This document shows, piece by piece, positions 26,135-34,698 of a stretch of 64,000 nt of DNA. How positions within the stretch are numbered: the stretch's first letter is position 1; each line of letters starts with the position of its first letter. The notes beneath the pieces were generated by a model that did no database searches, was not told the origin of the DNA, and was given only the letters and a program-made list of their open reading frames with translations. The DNA is from Thermoleophilia bacterium. Its GTDB lineage: Bacteria > Actinomycetota > Thermoleophilia > RBG-16-64-13. The stretch covers positions 508,832 through 572,831 of the forward strand of contig JAOAGT010000001.1 of the NCBI GenBank assembly GCA_026415615.1. The letters are read 5' to 3'. The translations under genes and the position numbers were made by a program.

Positions 26135-27143
26135 GACGTCAAGACCAAGAACCCTCAAATGGCCAGGGCTAGTTGTACTTGGTATTGTGATCATTGTGCT
26201 TGCCCTACTTCCCTTGGGCATAGCTGGCTCATATTACTTGCATGTCCTGATCTTGGCTTTTGTGTATGTCGTGGTTTCAAGTTCGTGGCGGACAATCTCG
26301 ATCTCGGGGCAGTTCAATATCGCCATCGGAGCTTCCATGGGAATTGGGGCCTATGCGGCCGCCATTCCGTCGGTTTGGCTGCACTGGTCGCCATGGATAA
26401 CTATCCCTCTGGGTGCAGTGGCATCCACTATTGTCGGGGCCGTGCTTGCTTACCCGTTTGCCCGACTACGCACCGTCTACTACGCAATGGGCACCCTGTT
26501 TCTTGGGTACGTCATCATGAATCTCATCACTGCCGGGGGGAAAACCACTGGCATGAGCACTGGTCTGGGCGGCGTGGAGCAGCTCTTTACCAACCGCACC
26601 TATTACTACTACCTGGCGCTGGGATTGATGTTGGTGAGCATGCTCTGCATGTACCGTTTTGAGTTCAGCCGGATAGGCGTGAGAATGAAGGCCGTGGCTC
26701 AGTCCCATGAAGTAGCAGCCAGCGTTGGTATAGGCGAGAGGGGTAATCGCATCCTGGCCGTGGCTTTCGGCAGCTTCTTTGCGGGACTCATGGGGGCTGT
26801 CTATTGCCATTACCAGGGAGTGGCCTCGCCGAGCTCTTATGGTCTCGGTGCCACCCTGTGGATCATCATGTACGTGCTCGTAGGTGGCATCAACAGTTTC
26901 TGGGGACCTACCGTAGGGGTGGGGGCGCTGCTGGTGGTGCCGGAGTTCTTTTTCCGGGAATTAAAGGGAGATCTTCCCTATGTGACTGCAGCTATTCTCC
27001 TGATAATTGCTTTCACCATGCCGGAGGGCATCGTCGGATTGCTGCGTTTGATCAAGACCAAGATGTCTGCTCGTCTGCTTAGGAAAGGGGGGAGCCAATC
27101 AACGATGGGGGGAGAACGTATCGAACTTGACGGCGGCAGTTAG
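26127..27143 (+). CDS. livM: Liv-type ABC permease LivM, system 2
   Basis: 338-residue permease with SISGQFNIAIGASMGIGAYAA near the N-terminus and YVLVGGINSFWGPTVGVGALL near the C-terminus. ATG 26127 is inside the end of livH; TTG 26121 is an alternative. The hydrophilic C-terminal tail is longer than usual. The next binding-protein gene begins 45 bases downstream, so systems 2 and 3 are probably one transcript. No ATPase lies directly after it. Confidence 0.9.
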   Translation: MNETSRPRTLKWPGLVVLGIVIIVLALLPLGIAGSYYLHVLILAFVYVVVSSSWRTISISGQFNIAIGASMGIGAYAAAIPSVWLHWSPWITIPLGAVASTIVGAVLAYPFARLRTVYYAMGTLFLGYVIMNLITAGGKTTGMSTGLGGVEQLFTNRTYYYYLALGLMLVSMLCMYRFEFSRIGVRMKAVAQSHEVAASVGIGERGNRILAVAFGSFFAGLMGAVYCHYQGVASPSSYGLGATLWIIMYVLVGGINSFWGPTVGVGALLVVPEFFFRELKGDLPYVTAAILLIIAFTMPEGIVGLLRLIKTKMSARLLRKGGSQSTMGGERIELDGGS

Positions 27144-27188
27144 CTGCCAAAAGCGGGAAGTGCTCAAACCGGGTGGGAGGAACGAAAA

Positions 27189-28484
27189 ATGAAAGAAAGC
27201 AAGCGGTTTCTGACATTGGCGGTGGTGCTGGTGGCGCTTGCTCTTGTCTTGGTGCTTGCCGCATGCGGCGAGAAAGAAGAGTCCACCACTACCACGGCAG
27301 CTCCATCGACGACGCAAACCACTGGGGCACCTAGCAGCGAAACAACGGTTCCTGCTAGCACTGAGACCACGACTGCGGGCCCGGTCGAGACTCTGAAGGT
27401 GGGAGCTGTCATGCAGCTCACAGACTGGTACTCCGCCGTGGACGCATCAGAAAAGGGCGACACGGAGATTGTCGCTCAGATGATTAACGAGCAGGGTGGG
27501 GTGCTCGCTGACGGGAAGAGGTACAACGTTCAGGTGGTCATCCAAGACGGCAAGAGCAGCGTGGATGGCAACACTGCGGCTGCAAACAAACTCGCTCTTG
27601 ACGAAGGGGTCAAGTTTGCTATTGGACCAAGCGCCTTTTTCAACGCCGCTACCTCGCCCATCTTTGAACAAAACAAGATCTTGCACGTGGCTGGCTATAA
27701 CACGTTGATGCCAGGTGAGCTGGATAGCACAACTCCTTATGGGTTCCTGGGAAGCTGCAATCCGGTTGGTCAGCAGAACATGAACCTTAAAGCTCTCAAA
27801 CTTTGCTATCCGAATGTAAAGAACATCGTTCTTGGACTAACTGAGGAGGCGTCCACTCCCTATCTTTTGCCTCACTTGCAGAAATTGGCCGCCGACATGG
27901 GCTTCAACCTACTCGATACCGTTAAGTGGCCTAACAATCTCGAGGACTACAGTTCCATGTCGGCCAAGTTCAACTCGTACAAGGATGCCGACGCGTACTG
28001 GTTTGCCATCGGCCACCAGTTCATCTATTCGCCGATCGTGAAGGGGCTGCGGACCCTGGGCAACACTAAGCCAGTGGTCTTTACGGGCTACGCTCCCATG
28101 TACGTAGAGTTGATCGGTAAGGATGGAGCTACGAATGTGGTGGTTCCGGGTGTTGTTCCCAGCGACCCGCAGGGTACTCCACCGCTCATCCAGGAGGTCT
28201 ACAAGCGCGGTGATCCCAGCCGGATTTGGTATGGGCTCATTCCAAACGCTCTATACATGCTTTGCCAGGTGATCAACAAGGCCGGCACTCTGGATGTGGA
28301 CAAGGTAAAGGAAACCTGGGAGAGCATGGAAGTGATTCCGTCGCTTTATGGGGACGCCATTACTTGCGGCACCGAGCTTTATGGCCTACCAAGACATGCG
28401 ATCGTGTACGAGTTCCCGGTGTACTTGATCGAAAATGCACAGTGGTCGTTCAAGGGCAAAGTAATGCCGGATCCAACGCCGTGA
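27189..28484 (+). CDS. ABC transporter substrate-binding lipoprotein (Liv family), system 3
   Basis: 431-residue lipoprotein: signal peptide ending LVLAAC (lipidated Cys at residue 26), a Thr/Ser-rich linker, and a binding domain starting LKVGAVMQLTDWYSAVD. GGGAGGAAC precedes ATG 27189. It is a close paralogue of the system 2 binding protein and occupies the same position in the second copy of the duplicated unit. Confidence 0.92.
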   Translation: MKESKRFLTLAVVLVALALVLVLAACGEKEESTTTTAAPSTTQTTGAPSSETTVPASTETTTAGPVETLKVGAVMQLTDWYSAVDASEKGDTEIVAQMINEQGGVLADGKRYNVQVVIQDGKSSVDGNTAAANKLALDEGVKFAIGPSAFFNAATSPIFEQNKILHVAGYNTLMPGELDSTTPYGFLGSCNPVGQQNMNLKALKLCYPNVKNIVLGLTEEASTPYLLPHLQKLAADMGFNLLDTVKWPNNLEDYSSMSAKFNSYKDADAYWFAIGHQFIYSPIVKGLRTLGNTKPVVFTGYAPMYVELIGKDGATNVVVPGVVPSDPQGTPPLIQEVYKRGDPSRIWYGLIPNALYMLCQVINKAGTLDVDKVKETWESMEVIPSLYGDAITCGTELYGLPRHAIVYEFPVYLIENAQWSFKGKVMPDPTP

Positions 28485-28515
28485 GCCTGGGATTCGAACG
28501 TTACGCGCCTAGGGG

Positions 28516-28546
28516 GCGGGGCGAGAGCCTGCGGCTCTCGCCCCGC
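28516..28546 (+). terminator. Compact hairpin between binding protein and permease, system 3
   Basis: 14-bp perfect stem with a three-base loop: GCGGGGCGAGAGCC (28516-28529), TGC, GGCTCTCGCCCCGC (28533-28546). Very stable, no U-tract. Third instance of a hairpin placed between binding protein and permease, with no sequence similarity to the other two. Confidence 0.7.
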
Positions 28547-28585
28547 AACAAGGTTACTTAGCGAGACGACTAGTTGGGGCAAAGT

Positions 28586-28633
28586 GCGCTTATGACTCTG
28601 GAGTAGACGGCGCTCATGACTCTGGCACTTCAA
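28586..28633 (+). repeat. 24-bp tandem duplication over the permease start
   Basis: GCGCTTATGACTCTGG (from 28586) is repeated 24 bases later as GCGCTCATGACTCTGG (from 28610). The second copy holds the true ATG (28616) of the fused permease. The first copy's ATG (28592) opens a four-codon frame, ATG ACT CTG GAG TAG, whose GGAG may act as the ribosome-binding site for the real start. Confidence 0.8.
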
Positions 28634-30526
28634 ACGATCATCAGCATGGCGATCCTGGCCGCTGTGTACATCCTTATGGGGCTAGGCTTCGCTTTCATTC
28701 TGAACCTCCTGGGAATCTTCAACCTAGCCCATGGCTCAATTTTCATGCTCGGGGGTTACGTCTGCTACACGCTAATAAAGGGGGCGCATCTTAACAACTG
28801 GGTAGCCCTGCCCATCACGATAATTGTCTGCGGAGTCTTCGGGATTCTGGTGGAACGCTTCCTTTTTCGACCCTTCAAGGGAGAGTTCAATCGCACCACT
28901 ATGGTTTGCATAGCTATCTCCACCATCCTGGTCACCACTTCCAATCTGCGGGCAGGGACTAAGCAACTGGCGATTCCACCCTTTATCCCCGGGACTACCG
29001 GCATCGGGCCTTTGCGTGTGCAGATGGACCAGCTCTTTGCCTTTGGCCTGGGGTTGGCGGTTCTGGCTTTGATCATGGTATTTGTCAAACGGTCCAAGTG
29101 GGGCGCGCAAATGCAAGCCATTACGCAGAACAGAGAAGGCGCCGCCCTGCAAGGAATTAGGTTTGGCCGCATCGCCGCTTCGGCCTGTGGAGTCGGGTTT
29201 GCTCTTGCCGGTTTGGCCGGTATCTTTATGGGCACTCTTTACTACCTCAGCCCCTTTATGGGGGATGCTGCACTGGTCAAAGTGCTCATGCTTGTCATCC
29301 TGGCCGGGCTAGGAAGTTTTGGGGGTATTTTTGTAGTTGGAGGCATCCTCGGGGCTATGTATGCCGGCCTGCCCGTGGTGCTACCCGGCGCCGTGGTTGA
29401 CGCTACGGCATCTATCTTGGTGCTGGCTCTACTGTTGATTAAGCCTCAAGGCTTCTTTGGACATGAACTAACTGCCACCCCCACCTCAACTGGCCAGGAG
29501 GAGCTGGAGGGGATCCAAAGAGGCCAGCAAGCGGTGCTAGGACGCTCGGCGTGGACGAAATATGTCACTTTAGGGATCGTGCTTGTTCTGGTGGCGCTTC
29601 TGCCCGCGGTAATCAAGAGTGGATACTGGCTTCACATTCTGATTCAGGCATTCCTGTACACGGTTGTTGCCTCCAGCTTTCGGGCGATCTCCATTTCGGG
29701 CCAGTTCTCCATCGCTCACGCCGCATTTTTCGGCATAGGGGCGTTTGGCACTGCTCTACCCTCTCGTTGGCTGGGGTGGTCTCCCTGGGGAACGTTGATA
29801 ATCGGGGGGATTGCTGCGGCGGTGCTAGGGGGTCTGCTTGCCTTTCCGTTTGCTCGGCTCCGGACGATCTACTACGCCATGGGCACCCTATTCTTGGGGG
29901 TGGTGATCATAAACCTTCTTGGCGCTGGAGGTAAGTGGACGGGGAGTTTTAGCGGACTTACCGGCCTTAAGCCGCTTTTTGGTTCAAGGCTGACCTACTA
30001 CTACTTTATTCTGGCCTTCTTGATCTTGAGCTTGATAGCTCTTCGCCGTTTTGAATTCAGCCGTATCGGGGTGACATTGAGCGCCGTTGCTCAGTCTCAT
30101 GAGGTGGCTTCGAGCGTGGGCATAAACGAGCGCCGTTATCGCATTTTGGCTGTGGTGTTTGGGTGCTTTTTTGCCGGTCTTGCCGGAGCTCTCTACGCTC
30201 ACTACAACATGGCGGCTCCCACCACAAGCTTTGGTCTGGCAAACACGCTGTGGATCATCATGTATGTGCTTGTGGGGGGTATCAACAACTTCTGGGGTCC
30301 CTCGGTGGGGGTGCTAGTGTTGCTCATCTTGCCTGAATTCTTCCGTGACCTGAAGGGCTACTTGCCCTATGTCTCGGCGGTGATATTGCTGGTCATTGCC
30401 TTTACCCTGCCAGAGGGGCTTGCTTCTTTGCCTGGGCTCATCAAGCAAAAACTAATGGGCAAACCTCCGGCCGCAATGGCAGGCGGCCGATCTGGGCATA
30501 AGAGCTTGGCCCGCGAGAGCTTGTAA
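28616..30526 (+). CDS. Fused Liv-type permease LivH-LivM, system 3
   Basis: 636-residue protein in which both permeases are one chain. Residues 1-284 match LivH (LNLLGIFNLAHGSIFM, NREGAALQGI, ending GFFGHE). Residues 285 to about 312 form a Thr/Gln/Glu-rich linker. The remainder matches LivM (ISISGQFSIAHAAFFGIGAF, YVLVGGINNFWGPSVG). In system 2 the same join is two overlapping genes, so the fusion arose by loss of the livH stop. It would form both halves of the membrane channel as a single polypeptide. The frame is open throughout, with no sign of a frameshift. Confidence 0.92.
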   Translation: MTLALQTIISMAILAAVYILMGLGFAFILNLLGIFNLAHGSIFMLGGYVCYTLIKGAHLNNWVALPITIIVCGVFGILVERFLFRPFKGEFNRTTMVCIAISTILVTTSNLRAGTKQLAIPPFIPGTTGIGPLRVQMDQLFAFGLGLAVLALIMVFVKRSKWGAQMQAITQNREGAALQGIRFGRIAASACGVGFALAGLAGIFMGTLYYLSPFMGDAALVKVLMLVILAGLGSFGGIFVVGGILGAMYAGLPVVLPGAVVDATASILVLALLLIKPQGFFGHELTATPTSTGQEELEGIQRGQQAVLGRSAWTKYVTLGIVLVLVALLPAVIKSGYWLHILIQAFLYTVVASSFRAISISGQFSIAHAAFFGIGAFGTALPSRWLGWSPWGTLIIGGIAAAVLGGLLAFPFARLRTIYYAMGTLFLGVVIINLLGAGGKWTGSFSGLTGLKPLFGSRLTYYYFILAFLILSLIALRRFEFSRIGVTLSAVAQSHEVASSVGINERRYRILAVVFGCFFAGLAGALYAHYNMAAPTTSFGLANTLWIIMYVLVGGINNFWGPSVGVLVLLILPEFFRDLKGYLPYVSAVILLVIAFTLPEGLASLPGLIKQKLMGKPPAAMAGGRSGHKSLARESL

Positions 30527-30552
30527 ATCGAGTAACTGACAAGAGGCGCGAG

Positions 30553-31482
30553 TTGAACAAAGAGTACCTGCTACGGATAACAGCAGAGTTTTCGGAGACT
30601 TCTCCGACTAACTACCTTTCTGCTCCGGCTACGTCGGAAGAAGAGCAAGAGCGGGTGGCCAGTCGTCTTAACGAGCATAATTTCGCTCGCAACAACTACT
30701 ACGGCCCCCCGGATGGCGGTGCCTCACTTGAGGCAGCCAAGACCGCTGAATATGTAGGTCTGCGGTTCTACTTGCCGCCAATTATCTCTGTTGGGCTCGC
30801 AAACGATCCTGCCTATCAAATGCTAAAGCAGCCAGACGTGGTGGGCCCGTATCACATGCTGCCTACAGACTGGCTGGCCACGGCAAAGACAGTGATATGT
30901 CTCTTCTTGCCTTTCACTGAGCGGGTTATAAAGTCCAATACCGTGGACCCCGTGGAGCCCTCCTGGGAGTGGTTGTTTGCGCGGGTGGACGGGCAACAAC
31001 ATTTGTTAGCTACGGCTGCGTTAGTAAGGGATGCTTTGATTGCAGAGGGCTATCGTGCCGTGGTGCCCCAGATTGATGACCGCTATGTCATGCGGGTTTC
31101 ACCAGCGGAGGCACATCTTCCTATCCCGACGTTTTCCAGCAATTGGTCCGAGAGGCACGTCGCCTTCATTGCTGGCCTTGGTACTTTTGGTCTTTCGACG
31201 AACTTCATATCGAAACGAGGAACATGTGGCCGGCTGATAAGTGTGGTTACGGATTGGGAAACAGAGCCCGATCAGAAAGACTACGAGGACATGTACGACT
31301 ACTGCTCCAAGTGCCGGGCCTGCTACGACGCTTGTCCTGCATCTGCTTACTGTGAAAGCGGCAAAGATGTGCTTAAGTGCTCAACTTTTCTCCGCGAGAA
31401 CTGTGCCAAGTACGCGCCGCGTTATGGCTGCGGCAAGTGTCAGGCCGGTCTTCCTTGCGAGAGCAGAAGTTTTGGGGGATAA
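30553..31482 (+). CDS. QueG-like 4Fe-4S protein
   Basis: 309-residue protein related to epoxyqueuosine-reductase/reductive-dehalogenase-type Fe-S proteins. The C-terminal region carries CSKCRACYDACP near residues 255-266 and a second Cys cluster with CGKCQAGLPC. The middle section includes VAFIAGLGTFGLSTNFIS, like the QueG fold. It is shorter and more divergent than genuine QueG, and it lies inside a transporter operon between the fused permease and LivG, so tRNA modification is doubtful; an electron-transfer or reductase role is likelier. TTG 30553 is supported by AAGAGG six bases upstream. Confidence 0.65.
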   Translation: MNKEYLLRITAEFSETSPTNYLSAPATSEEEQERVASRLNEHNFARNNYYGPPDGGASLEAAKTAEYVGLRFYLPPIISVGLANDPAYQMLKQPDVVGPYHMLPTDWLATAKTVICLFLPFTERVIKSNTVDPVEPSWEWLFARVDGQQHLLATAALVRDALIAEGYRAVVPQIDDRYVMRVSPAEAHLPIPTFSSNWSERHVAFIAGLGTFGLSTNFISKRGTCGRLISVVTDWETEPDQKDYEDMYDYCSKCRACYDACPASAYCESGKDVLKCSTFLRENCAKYAPRYGCGKCQAGLPCESRSFGG

Positions 31483-31538
31483 GGCGGCAATTGTGCGCAA
31501 AGGAGCTGGGGCCCAAGAGACAGGAGGAGAGGTTGGCG

Positions 31539-32300
31539 ATGCTACTTGAAGTGAGAGGCCTCACGAAAAAGTTTGGCGGTCTAATAGCGGTTAATGACTT
31601 TGATATTGATGTGGCAGAGGGCGAAATAGTGGGCCTGATCGGTCCGAACGGAGCTGGTAAATCCACCGTTTTTAACTTGATTACGGGGGTGCTTAAACCT
31701 ACTTCCGGAAGGGTGCTGTTCGACGGCAAGGACATAACTGGCAAGTCGCCCGACAAAGTAGCCGCGTTGGGAATTGGCAGAACTTTCCAGCTCAATCCTC
31801 TCTTTCCCGACTTTACAGTTCTTGAGAACGTCACCGCCTCGTTCCACCTGCATCCCTACTCCAATCTTTTCCAAGTCTTCTTTAACACCAAGACCTATCG
31901 CCGCAATGAAGCCTTCATTCGCGAAAAGGCTTACGAGATTTTAGAAATTGTCGGACTTTCCGAAGTGGCGCACGAGTTGGCCAAGAATCTGCCCCATGGT
32001 CACCAAAAGATGCTCGGGGTAGCTCGGGCGCTCGCAACTAGGCCTCGCCTGCTTCTGCTGGATGAGCCGCTTGCCGGGATGAACCCTTCTGAGATTGCGC
32101 GCAGCCTGGAGACTATACGCGGTATGCGGGATAACGGAATAACCGTGCTCATAGTGGAGCACAACATGCAGATTCTCAAGCTGTGCGATCGTGTGGTGGT
32201 GATCTCCTTCGGCAAGAAGATTTGCGAGGGTACTCCTGCCGAGGTCAGGGCCAACCGCGAGGTTATTGCGGCTTATCTGGGCAGTGCAGAGGTGGCTTGA
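31539..32300 (+). CDS. livG: Liv-type ABC ATPase LivG, systems 2/3
   Basis: 253-residue ATPase: Walker A GPNGAGKST near residues 34-42, degenerate signature LPHGHQK, Walker B LLLLDEPLAGM and EHNMQILK. ATG 31539 starts the conserved MLLEVRGLTKKFGG; an open frame back to 31377 has no family support. It is the only ATPase next to the two binding protein/permease units and is probably shared by them. No LivF follows, so a LivF from elsewhere (182-892 or 17896-18600) would be needed, or the transporter runs on a LivG dimer. Confidence 0.92.
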   Translation: MLLEVRGLTKKFGGLIAVNDFDIDVAEGEIVGLIGPNGAGKSTVFNLITGVLKPTSGRVLFDGKDITGKSPDKVAALGIGRTFQLNPLFPDFTVLENVTASFHLHPYSNLFQVFFNTKTYRRNEAFIREKAYEILEIVGLSEVAHELAKNLPHGHQKMLGVARALATRPRLLLLDEPLAGMNPSEIARSLETIRGMRDNGITVLIVEHNMQILKLCDRVVVISFGKKICEGTPAEVRANREVIAAYLGSAEVA

Positions 32301-32370
32301 ATTACCGTACCAAGCGGCTTGAAGAATTGCGACAAGCCGACCCAGTGAGCGGGGCATAGGAGGCTGGGCT

Positions 32371-33372
32371 GTGGAATATAGGCGGCTGGGGAGATCAGGG
32401 CTTAACGTGTCGGTGATCTCTCTGGGCACTCTCTGGTTTGGCTCCAAGGTTGACGAACGCACAGCCAGGGAGATTATCTCAAGGGCGCTTGACGCGGGTG
32501 TCAATTGCATAGACACGGCTGACATCTACGGCAAGGACCGTTGGGATACTCCTTGCCGAGGTCCGGCCGAAGAAATAGTCGGCCGAGCTATTCGCGGGCG
32601 CCGTGAGAACATTGTGCTTGCGACTAAGGTAGCGGCCATAACTGGATCTGGACCCAACGACAAGGGTCTCAGCCGTAAGCACATCATGCAGGGGATCCAC
32701 GAGAGCCTAAAGCGCCTACAGACTGACTACATCGACATCTATTATCTGCACGAGCCCGACTACACCACTCCCCTCGAGGAATCTCTAGAGGCTCTGGACG
32801 ACTTGGTGCGTCAGGGGAAGGTCTTGTACGTGGGGCTCTCTAACTACTACGCCTGGCAAGTTTGTAAAGCCCTGTGGTTAGCCGACAAGAAAGGCTTGGC
32901 GTCGGTGAGTTGTGTGCAGATTGTGTACAACTTGCTGGCCCGGGAGGCCGAAATCGAGCTTCTCCGTCTGTGCGAAGAAGAAGGCGTGGGGGTAAATGTC
33001 TGGGGCGCGCTGGCAGGCGGCATGCTGGCCGGGCGGTATCTTGATTACGAACCAACCAAGCCGCCTCCGCCCGGGGTTAGACCCTATCCGTCCACGTGGA
33101 CACCCGAGTACTTCGAGGCCACGAGAAAGCTGAAGGAGATAGCGGGCCCAAGAAGTCTTTCTGAGTTTTCTCTCGCCTGGCTCCTTCGCCAGCCGCAGGT
33201 GACCTCCATTGTATGCGGGGTTTCATCTGTCGAACAACTTGAACAGAATCTCCGCTGCCTTAGTGTGGATATTACCGCCGAAGATCTCGAAGCTTGCGAT
33301 CGCGTCTGGCGTGAGCTAAGGCCGCTTCCGGCGATGTTTTATGCCAGGGGTTACGGAATTAGCTTTGACTAA
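32371..33372 (+). CDS. Aldo-keto reductase
   Basis: 333-residue NAD(P)H-dependent aldo-keto reductase of the YajO/Gre3-like group. The catalytic tetrad is visible as Asp in CIDTADIYG, the Tyr in the same motif, Lys in LATKV and His in YYLHEPD; GVSSVEQLEQNL near the C-terminus binds the cofactor. GTG 32371 has AGGAGG eight bases upstream. It would reduce an aldehyde or ketone intermediate. It sits between the LivG gene and the electron-input module. Confidence 0.9.
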   Translation: MEYRRLGRSGLNVSVISLGTLWFGSKVDERTAREIISRALDAGVNCIDTADIYGKDRWDTPCRGPAEEIVGRAIRGRRENIVLATKVAAITGSGPNDKGLSRKHIMQGIHESLKRLQTDYIDIYYLHEPDYTTPLEESLEALDDLVRQGKVLYVGLSNYYAWQVCKALWLADKKGLASVSCVQIVYNLLAREAEIELLRLCEEEGVGVNVWGALAGGMLAGRYLDYEPTKPPPPGVRPYPSTWTPEYFEATRKLKEIAGPRSLSEFSLAWLLRQPQVTSIVCGVSSVEQLEQNLRCLSVDITAEDLEACDRVWRELRPLPAMFYARGYGISFD

Positions 33373-33403
33373 ACGTGAATCGACTAACAGAACAGGGGTA
33401 AGG

Positions 33404-33496
33404 CATGGGCGAAACTTTCTGTGCTGTTGTCTCAGGGTCCACGCCTTTGCCACAGAGCTGGGCGTGCTTTAAGGAGGCTGCTCGTGTGGGGAGATA
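33404..33496 (+). CDS. Possible 30-codon leader ORF
   Basis: ATG 33404, preceded by GGGGTAAGG, opens a 30-codon frame beginning MGETFCAVVSGSTPLPQSW and ending at TAG 33494-33496. It overlaps the next start (GTG 33484) by 13 bases in another frame. It could be a translational-coupling leader or the displaced N-terminus of the NuoF-like protein after a frameshift. No homologue is recognised. Confidence 0.25.
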
Positions 33497-34698
33497 GCGC
33501 CTCTTTTGCTGACCATCCGGGGCTAAAGCGGGCTCTTGAGCTCGGTCCCGAAGGGGTGTTGGTTGAGCTTGGCAGACACGCACTACATGACCCTAGTCGC
33601 CCTGGGAAGTCCATTGCGGAGTTGTGGTGGTCGGTTAGAAAACAAGCGGATAAGCCCAAGTATTCCGTGTTGCGGGCGTTTGATGCCGATCCTTGGTCTC
33701 GGAGGGCCCAAGTTCTTTGGGAAAATCACCCCCATTTACTCTTGGAAGGTTTTCTCGTCGCTTCGTACGCTCTGGGGGCAACGCGCGGGTTTGTCTGTGT
33801 AGACGACAAAAACGCGCAGCGCGCAGAGTTTGTTCGCGCAGCTGTCGCGGGTGCCGCCGGTCAAGGTTTCCTGCGGGCCGGCTGGAGCGATGGTGAGGCC
33901 TTTGAGGTTGTCGTAAGAGAGGTGCCCCAGCTTCTTGTGTTGGGCGAGGATACGGCTTTGGCACGAGTTCTGGAGGACAGGCAGGCACTTCCGTACGTCA
34001 GAACTGCGGGAGAAATGTGGCTTGGGCTTCTTGGCGGGGTTGGTGTGATCGTTGAGGCCGAAACGGCAGTCTGTGTCGCGCGGGTGTTAAGACAGGAGGC
34101 CAGTGCCGCACAGACTGCGATCTGCACGGTATGGGACGAAGACAAGCTTATGGGCACCCTTGAGGTTTCTGGCGGCGTCTCTGTCGCCGAAGTCGCAGAG
34201 CAGGCTGGCCAGTTTGCTTGCGCGGGAGACTCCGACGCGGACTGGAGGGCTGGGATTCAAGCTGTCCAGATTGGCGGTTCCACTGGTCCTCTGTTGTCGC
34301 CAGGGGAGCTTGCTCTTTCGGTCGACGCTGCGCTGGCGAAACAAGAGCGCCTCGGCGGCTCATGCACCTTACGGATTTTCCGTTCGGGCTGCCCAGTCAA
34401 ACGAGCGTTAAAGCTGATGTCTTACCTTCAATCCCAGTCTTGCGGCCAATGTGTCTTTTGCCGCGAGGGACTGTTTCAGATTGTTCGGATACTTAAGGCG
34501 CTTGTCGAGGGAAGCGCGCAGGGCAAAGACTTGGAATTGCTCCAGACCCTGGGCGAGAGCATGATTGGGAGCAACATTTGTAGAGTGGGTGACCAAGCTC
34601 CCGCGCCCTTACTCTCAAGCCTGCAACTTTTCTTTGCTGATTTTGAAGCGCATGCCGAAGGCAAAACTTGTCCCTACGTGAGCGCAGAACTCAGGTAA
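33484..34698 (+). CDS. Degenerate NuoF-like Fe-S protein
   Basis: About 404 residues. The body aligns with NuoF/HndC-type NADH-binding subunits (compare ENHPHLLLEGFLVASYALGA here with GNPHLILEGMLIGAYAIGA in the true NuoF at 59695), and the C-terminal cluster motif SCGQCVFCREGL with the later GSNIC Cys is intact. The FMN/NADH motifs are not: NADEGD is replaced by FDADPW and the GRGGGGYPTG glycine loop is missing. It therefore probably keeps the 4Fe-4S cluster but has lost flavin and NADH binding, acting as an electron relay for the next gene. GTG 33484 has a perfect AAGGAGG six bases upstream. Confidence 0.72.
   Translation: MWGDSASFADHPGLKRALELGPEGVLVELGRHALHDPSRPGKSIAELWWSVRKQADKPKYSVLRAFDADPWSRRAQVLWENHPHLLLEGFLVASYALGATRGFVCVDDKNAQRAEFVRAAVAGAAGQGFLRAGWSDGEAFEVVVREVPQLLVLGEDTALARVLEDRQALPYVRTAGEMWLGLLGGVGVIVEAETAVCVARVLRQEASAAQTAICTVWDEDKLMGTLEVSGGVSVAEVAEQAGQFACAGDSDADWRAGIQAVQIGGSTGPLLSPGELALSVDAALAKQERLGGSCTLRIFRSGCPVKRALKLMSYLQSQSCGQCVFCREGLFQIVRILKALVEGSAQGKDLELLQTLGESMIGSNICRVGDQAPAPLLSSLQLFFADFEAHAEGKTCPYVSAELR

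Noticed and set aside
31377..31538. N-terminal extension of LivG (54 codons)
   Set aside because: It overlaps the end of the QueG-like gene and lacks similarity; the conserved LivG start MLLEVRGLTKKFGG is at 31539.
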